Shown piece by piece: positions 59,560 to 64,000 of a stretch of DNA of 64,000 nt. The stretch comes from Gammaproteobacteria bacterium (GTDB lineage Bacteria; Pseudomonadota; Gammaproteobacteria; UBA6186; Azoamicaceae). The DNA is taken from contig JABDFC010000001.1 in the NCBI GenBank assembly GCA_013286785.1, forward strand, positions 1 to 64,000, read 5' to 3'. The position numbers and the translations under genes were made by a program. Below the pieces are notes generated by a model. It ran no database searches and had not been told where the DNA came from. It worked only from the letters and a program-made list of their open reading frames with translations. Numbering within the stretch: the stretch's first letter is position 1; each line of letters opens with the position of its first letter.

Positions 59560-59673
59560 ATGAAAAAAGCAGATCTGAATAAATCTGATGACAAAACACA
59601 GAACAACTCAGAAACCGTCAGAACAACCCGTAATCCAACAATAATACCCTCAGGACCACATTCACCAAATTAA
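59560..59673 (+). CDS. Small ORF (37 aa) before the PnuC-like gene
   Basis: A 37-residue frame from ATG 59560 reads a hydrophilic Asn/Thr/Ser-rich peptide (MKKADLNKSDDKTQNN at the start, ending IIPSGPHSPN). No clear ribosome site precedes it. It ends 14 bases before the next gene and might be a leader peptide or a small partner. Support is weak. Confidence 0.3.
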   Translation: MKKADLNKSDDKTQNNSETVRTTRNPTIIPSGPHSPN

Positions 59674-59687
59674 TAAGGAGTTTGATG

Positions 59688-59936
59688 ATGCACATTAACT
59701 GGACAGCAGAAGCCCTAGATACCCTTATCAGTCTCGCAGGAAAATATGGCCGATGGCTCAACGCCAGAGGACAGAGAGCTTGTTTTATTATTTGGTCCCT
59801 CTGTACACTCTATTGGGCGATCAGAGATTTTAATTTGGGGCTGTACTCACAAAGCATGTTCTGTATTTTTTCCATTGGAATTAATCTCTATGGATATATT
59901 AATTGGAAAAAACAGGGCATTGGGAAAGCTGCTTAG
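59688..59936 (+). CDS. Small PnuC-like membrane protein
   Basis: This protein of about 82 residues has two to three membrane segments and the pattern GRWLNARGQRACFIIWSL then NLYGYINWKK, which is typical of small PnuC-like (nicotinamide mononucleotide transporter-related) proteins often found on mobile elements. AAGGAG precedes two adjacent ATG codons (59685 and 59688); the second has better spacing. It is followed by a terminator-like hairpin. It may have arrived with the hip locus. Confidence 0.6.
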   Translation: MHINWTAEALDTLISLAGKYGRWLNARGQRACFIIWSLCTLYWAIRDFNLGLYSQSMFCIFSIGINLYGYINWKKQGIGKAA

Positions 59937-59954
59937 CAAGCAAATTTCACAAAC

Positions 59955-59983
59955 CCCCTGCTAATGGGGAATTTTTTCTTTTT
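59955..59983 (+). terminator. Terminator-like hairpin after the PnuC-like gene
   Basis: CCCC (59955-59958) pairs with GGGG (59966-59969) around a 7-base loop, followed by a T-rich tract (ATTTTTTCTTTTT). The stem is short. It overlaps the stop region of the convergent MshQ-like gene. Confidence 0.55.
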
Positions 59984-61859
59984 GATAAATCACCTGTGGA
60001 TTACCCGCCGCAACACCAAAAGTCGCTTGACCCATAGGATAGTCCACCGTAGAGTCCGGCCACGCAAATTCTAACCAAGGTAAATTTGCCCCACTAGACC
60101 CTAAATTCGCAGTAATATTGACATACCCTTTTGCATTAGGCGCACTGAAAGAAATATTTAAGACTCCTTGTTGGAATGTCGGTGGAGAGGGCAGCGTTGG
60201 TGTTGTCGTAATACCACTGGAGGGTGATAAATTTAAGCTGGAAGCCCCACCATTAAATGTTGTGGTGGAATCAAGCGTATTTAAAATCCATCCCGTGCTC
60301 GTGTAATATTGCGTTTGCATCGGAACCGTGAGCAGAAGCGTTTCTGAGCCCAGTGCATCGATCACCGCTAAGCGGCCTAATAAAAATTGTTTGCCATTCC
60401 CAATTCCAGTCCCAGAAAAGCCGATCCCGCTGCCAGAAGTTGTTGCGCCAAACGCAAATCCTCCTGTTGTACACCCGGTCCCAGTACACGCTACGCCATC
60501 GGAATCACTGATTACCGCAATATCCAGCTGAATTTCGGCCGTCAATGGCGGCGATAGATTCGATCCATTTTGTAGTTGTAATCCACTACCACTCGAAAAA
60601 GTAAAAGTCCCAGTCCCATTCGCATTATCAACGAAGATGGGTGCTGGAATGCTTGCAGAAAGTGTTAAACTGGGAATCGTATTCCCAGCAGTCACCGGAT
60701 AATAACCTGCATTGTATACACTGCCAAACCCACTGCTGCTGAGTTTCCAAAAACTCCCGGTATAATTTTGTGTCGTGGTGCCTGCCAATGCAACGGCGGT
60801 TACCGTCACAATCGGTGCGGTCACATAACTAAAATTTTGATTAAGATAGGTAAAGCTTCCATTTGAACTGGTGTTTACGGTGCCAAACTGCGGTGTATTG
60901 CCAGACACATCAAAATGATCTGGCGTAAAACGGCCCACTACCAGAGCGCTCGAAACATTGCCACCAGCCCCTAAATAATCACTGCTTGCAATACTGGCCG
61001 TTAAATTAATACAGCCCACTTCGTCAAATGAAAAATTCGTTCCCGTAAAATACGGCGCTTTCGAAAACGGCCCAGCGCTACCTGTCACTTTAGTAAACGA
61101 ACTGCCATTGCCAATCACGCCATTATTATGACTGCCATTTCGTCCTGGATTGGGTGCTAATAATGCCCCCGATTGCAATAATATTCCTTCCGGTGAAGTT
61201 TCATTGCCATAGTTTGGCGTCACAACCCCTTGTGCCGTTTGCGGTTGAACATTCACCGTAAAACCATTGCCCGCTTTTTTAAACACCGCATCGGCCAAAC
61301 ACGCAGAAACCGCAGTATTTACCGGCGTTGTGGTCTGTGTTGCGGTATTGCCTGGAATATTAATTGCAAATTGTGCTGGTATCACAATGAAATTCCCACT
61401 CGCCCCTGAAGGGCCATTGCTCGACGTATCGTTCACATTCAAGCTTAATTTTCCTGCATCTTTATAATTACCGGTGACAGTCGCTACCCCATTGGTAAAG
61501 GCAATTGATTGGGTGGTATGGGTAGCGCTGGAACTGTTTGCAATGGCGGTGCCATTAATCGTCATAGTGATCGTTCCGCTCGTTGGATTGACGTACGTCG
61601 TATAAAACCTCAGGGTTTTGACACCGGTATAGCTCGTTACAATTCCACAACCCGAATCATAAGCGGTTAAATACAGTGTGAAATTATTACCCGCTGTTTC
61701 GGTGGTACTGAAGGCCGCGGGCGGTGAAGCCGGTGGATTAGACACAGCTGTCGCCGTCACCAAAAGACTGGTATGGCTGGAAACACCACACGGACCGGCC
61801 GCGACTGGCTGGCAAAACCACACCATTGCTAACAGCAATAACCACCGACTCTCTTTCAT
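59961..61859 (-). CDS. MshQ-like (DUF6701) extracellular protein, downstream tandem copy
   Basis: This secreted protein has 632 residues. A signal peptide (MKESRWLLLLAMVWFCQPVAA) of about 21 residues leads to Thr/Ser/Gly/Asn-rich beta-sandwich-like sequence. The DUF6701 signature VGRFTPDHFDVSGN (about 310-325) and the C-terminal FGVAAGNPQVIYQKEKIPH resemble MSHA biogenesis protein MshQ. It is nearly identical to the upstream copy over about 600 residues but lacks the long N-terminal extension and has its own signal peptide instead. The start follows the upstream stop by 12 bases. It probably sits at the cell surface with the MSHA-like pilus. Confidence 0.75.
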   Translation of the reverse strand: MKESRWLLLLAMVWFCQPVAAGPCGVSSHTSLLVTATAVSNPPASPPAAFSTTETAGNNFTLYLTAYDSGCGIVTSYTGVKTLRFYTTYVNPTSGTITMTINGTAIANSSSATHTTQSIAFTNGVATVTGNYKDAGKLSLNVNDTSSNGPSGASGNFIVIPAQFAINIPGNTATQTTTPVNTAVSACLADAVFKKAGNGFTVNVQPQTAQGVVTPNYGNETSPEGILLQSGALLAPNPGRNGSHNNGVIGNGSSFTKVTGSAGPFSKAPYFTGTNFSFDEVGCINLTASIASSDYLGAGGNVSSALVVGRFTPDHFDVSGNTPQFGTVNTSSNGSFTYLNQNFSYVTAPIVTVTAVALAGTTTQNYTGSFWKLSSSGFGSVYNAGYYPVTAGNTIPSLTLSASIPAPIFVDNANGTGTFTFSSGSGLQLQNGSNLSPPLTAEIQLDIAVISDSDGVACTGTGCTTGGFAFGATTSGSGIGFSGTGIGNGKQFLLGRLAVIDALGSETLLLTVPMQTQYYTSTGWILNTLDSTTTFNGGASSLNLSPSSGITTTPTLPSPPTFQQGVLNISFSAPNAKGYVNITANLGSSGANLPWLEFAWPDSTVDYPMGQATFGVAAGNPQVIYQKEKIPH

Positions 61860-61871
61860 CGCACGAATCCA

Positions 61872-64000
61872 CTAGTGAGGGACATTTTCCTTTTGATAAA
61901 TAATCCTCGGATCACCTTGATAAACACCAAAGGTTGCTTGCCCAATCGGATAATTATTTGTCGTATCCGGCCACGCAAATTCCAACCAAGGGAGATTCGC
62001 ACCGCCGGTTCCTAAATTCGCGGTAATATTGACATAACCACCCGCGTTTGGCGCACTGAGAGAGATATTCAACACACCCTGTTGGAATGTATACGGTGAG
62101 GCAATCGTCGGAGTAGTCGTTACACCACTGGAAGGCGCTAAGGTTAAACTGGAAGCCCCACCCGTAAACGTTGTAGTGGAATCCAGCGTGTTTAAAACCC
62201 ATCCTGAACTGGTGTAATATTGCGTCTGCATCGGAACGGTAAGCGCAAGCGAATCAGGCCCAAGCGAGTTGATCACCGCTAAGCGGCCTAATAAAAATTG
62301 CTTGCCATTCCCAGTCCCTGTCCCAGAAAAACTGATCCCATTACCAGAAGTCGTTGCCCCAAACGCAAATCCCCCCGTTGCACAGCCAGATCCGGTACAC
62401 GCCACGCCATCGGAATCGCTGATCACTGCAATCTTTAATTGAAGCTCGGCAGTTAAGGGCGGTGATAGGTTCGAACCATTCTGCAGTTGTAAGCCACTGC
62501 CACCTGAAAACGTGAAAGTCCCTGTTCCATTGGCATTATCTACAAATATAGGAGCAGGGATAGAAGCAGACAAGGCTAAACTTGGAATTGTATCGCCAGC
62601 AGTAACCGGATAATACCCCTCATTATAAACTGAGTTAAACCCACTGCTGCTAAGCTTCCAAAAACTGCCCGTATAATTTTGAGTCGTTGTCCCTGCCAAG
62701 GCAACGGCGGTTACCGTCAAAATCGGCGCTGTCACATAAGTAAAAGTTTGGTTGAGATAGGTAAAGCTTCCGTTAGAACTGATATTGACCGTTCCAAACT
62801 GCGGTGTGTTGCCAGAAGCATTAAAATGATCGGGCGTAAAACGGCCCACCACAATGGAACTCGAAATATTGCCGCCTGCTCCTAAATAATCACCGCTCGC
62901 AATACTGGCTGTTAAATTAATGCAACCCACTTCGTCAAATGAAAAATTCGTTCCCGTAAAATACGGTGCTTTGGAGAACGGTCCCGCACTGCCCGTCACT
63001 TTGGTAAATGAACTGCCATTACCAATCGCCCCATTATTAGCACTGCCATTTCGCCCTGGATTGGGCGCTAATAACGCTCCTGATTGCAATAAGACCCCTT
63101 CTGGAGAAGTTTCATTGCCATAGTTCGGTGTCACGACTCCTTGCGCCGTTTGCGGCTGAACATTCACCGTAAAACCATCCCCTGCTTTCTTAAAGACTGC
63201 ATCCGCTAAACACGCAGAGACTGCGGCACTGGATGGCGTTGTGGTCTGCGTCGCCGTATTGCTTGGAATATTAATCGCAAATTGCGCAGGGATCACAATA
63301 AAATTCCCACTTGCCCCCGAAGGGCCACCGCTCGACGTATCGTTCACATTTAAGCTTAATTTCCCGGCATCATTATAATTACCCGTGACGGTCGCTACCC
63401 CATTGGTAAACGTGATCGATTGCGTGGTTTGCGTGGCGCTGGAACTGCTGGCAATCGCCGTTCCGTTAATCGTCATGTTGATCGTTCCACTCGTCGGGTT
63501 CACGTAGGTCGTATAAAACCGTAGCGTCTTTGCACCTGTATAGCTTGTCACAATTCCACAATTACTCGAATCATAGGCGGTTAGATACATCGTGAAACTA
63601 TTGCCGGCTGTTTCGGTTGTACTGAAGGCGCCCGGCGGCGAAGCCGGCGGATTAGACACCGCTGTTGCTGTCACCAAAAGACTCGAAGGAATAAAATTAA
63701 TCGCCCCCGATAAGCCAGAAATGCCCGTATTATTGGTTTGATAGGCTTTAATGGTAATCGGCGAAGCCCCACTGCTGGGATAACTTAATTGAAAAGTTGT
63801 GGTTCCTTGATCACCCGTTACAAATTGATACGTTGCTGTCCCACTGCTGCCACCACTAAACGTTCCTCCCCCTGAGGTTGAAACCCAAGTACCGGTACTA
63901 TCCTGAGTTGTCAACGTAATGGCACCGGCATAATTCGTCACCGTTTGCCCACTGCTGTTTTGCGCTGTCACCGTGATTGTCATGTTTTGACAGTTCGTCC
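61872..64000 (-). CDS. MshQ-like (DUF6701) protein, upstream tandem copy (5' end beyond window)
   Basis: The frame is open from the window edge to the TAG at 61872; 709 codons are visible and the true start lies outside. The sequence around the first in-frame ATG (63983) looks internal, since the frame continues upstream as TNCQN. The N-terminal visible part (about 110 residues: ITVTAQNSSGQTVTNYAGAI and so on) is an Ig-like invasin-type repeat. After that it copies the downstream gene: LLVTATAVSNPPASPPGAFS, VGRFTPDHFNASGN, and FGVYQGDPRIIYQKENVPH at the end. It is a recently duplicated pair. Confidence 0.75.
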   Translation of the reverse strand, partial: TNCQNMTITVTAQNSSGQTVTNYAGAITLTTQDSTGTWVSTSGGGTFSGGSSGTATYQFVTGDQGTTTFQLSYPSSGASPITIKAYQTNNTGISGLSGAINFIPSSLLVTATAVSNPPASPPGAFSTTETAGNSFTMYLTAYDSSNCGIVTSYTGAKTLRFYTTYVNPTSGTINMTINGTAIASSSSATQTTQSITFTNGVATVTGNYNDAGKLSLNVNDTSSGGPSGASGNFIVIPAQFAINIPSNTATQTTTPSSAAVSACLADAVFKKAGDGFTVNVQPQTAQGVVTPNYGNETSPEGVLLQSGALLAPNPGRNGSANNGAIGNGSSFTKVTGSAGPFSKAPYFTGTNFSFDEVGCINLTASIASGDYLGAGGNISSSIVVGRFTPDHFNASGNTPQFGTVNISSNGSFTYLNQTFTYVTAPILTVTAVALAGTTTQNYTGSFWKLSSSGFNSVYNEGYYPVTAGDTIPSLALSASIPAPIFVDNANGTGTFTFSGGSGLQLQNGSNLSPPLTAELQLKIAVISDSDGVACTGSGCATGGFAFGATTSGNGISFSGTGTGNGKQFLLGRLAVINSLGPDSLALTVPMQTQYYTSSGWVLNTLDSTTTFTGGASSLTLAPSSGVTTTPTIASPYTFQQGVLNISLSAPNAGGYVNITANLGTGGANLPWLEFAWPDTTNNYPIGQATFGVYQGDPRIIYQKENVPH

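Noticed and set aside
61872..63983. ATG at 63983 as the start of the upstream MshQ-like gene
   Set aside because: The frame stays open to the window edge and the residues before this ATG fit the same repeat domain, with no signal peptide at 63983.
1..64000. tRNA or rRNA genes, or a replication origin
   Set aside because: No cloverleaf-like or rRNA core sequence and no DnaA-box cluster was noticed in any intergenic gap.

Overview
The window comes from a gammaproteobacterium of the order Legionellales (a Coxiella/Legionella-like, host-associated bacterium). Three kinds of evidence support this. Housekeeping synteny is gammaproteobacterial: fau-6S RNA-zapA next to pepP-ubiH-ubiI-gcvTH-gcvPA-gcvPB, rppH-lgt-thyA-folA, tkt-gap-pgk-(pyk-fba), and ruvX-yqgE-gshB beside a PilI/ChpA/PilJ chemosensory operon. 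There is an ATP/ADP translocase of the kind found in obligate intracellular bacteria. Several large accessory proteins have eukaryote-like or effector-like architectures: Sel1 plus a RAP domain, an OTT_1508-like deaminase, a DUF1704/MATCAP-like metalloprotein and coiled-coil proteins. The species cannot be named from the sequence alone.

Layout. 1-7.4 kb (minus strand): parC (cut by the window edge), parE, a DUF374 acyltransferase, folA, thyA, lgt, rppH. 7.4-10.3 kb (plus): an AT-rich, translationally coupled three-gene cassette (PLP enzyme, TauD-like dioxygenase, GNAT) behind a good sigma-70 promoter. 10.5-17 kb (plus): an EAL phosphodiesterase with a dead GGDEF, a FadL-type porin, and the Sel1/RAP protein. 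17-25.1 kb (minus): the glycine cleavage operon joined to ubiI, ubiH and pepP. 25.2-30.3 kb (plus): zapA, 6S RNA, fau, an EVE protein, rpiA, the ATP/ADP translocase, and a low-complexity candidate effector. 30.5-40.4 kb (minus): a queuosine-precursor transporter, fba, pyk, then an inserted block (MSHA-like pilin and unknown genes), then pgk, gap, tkt.

40.4-49.9 kb is accessory: an IS5-type transposase remnant, a deaminase gene split by one in-frame stop, its partner gene, an EamA transporter, a DUF1704/QEGLA protein, metK-rsmE, a large coiled-coil protein and a small unknown gene. The two paralogous partner genes, with intact or truncated deaminase N-termini, flank the tkt-gap-pgk block, which points to a duplication. 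50.1-57.5 kb holds the chemosensory operon and the gshB-yqgE-ruvX operon. 57.5-59.5 kb is a hipA-hipB toxin-antitoxin pair in reversed order, preceded by five near-identical palindromes spaced 40-41 bp apart. 59.6-64 kb holds a small PnuC-like membrane protein and two tandem, nearly identical MshQ/DUF6701 adhesin-like genes, the second cut by the window edge.

The most interesting items are the duplicated deaminase module with its interrupted catalytic domain, the phased hip operators with an HTH-DUF1488 antitoxin, the bacterial RAP-domain protein, and the DUF1704 metallopeptidase-like protein. Everything rests on reading the sequence and recalling family motifs; no database search was run.
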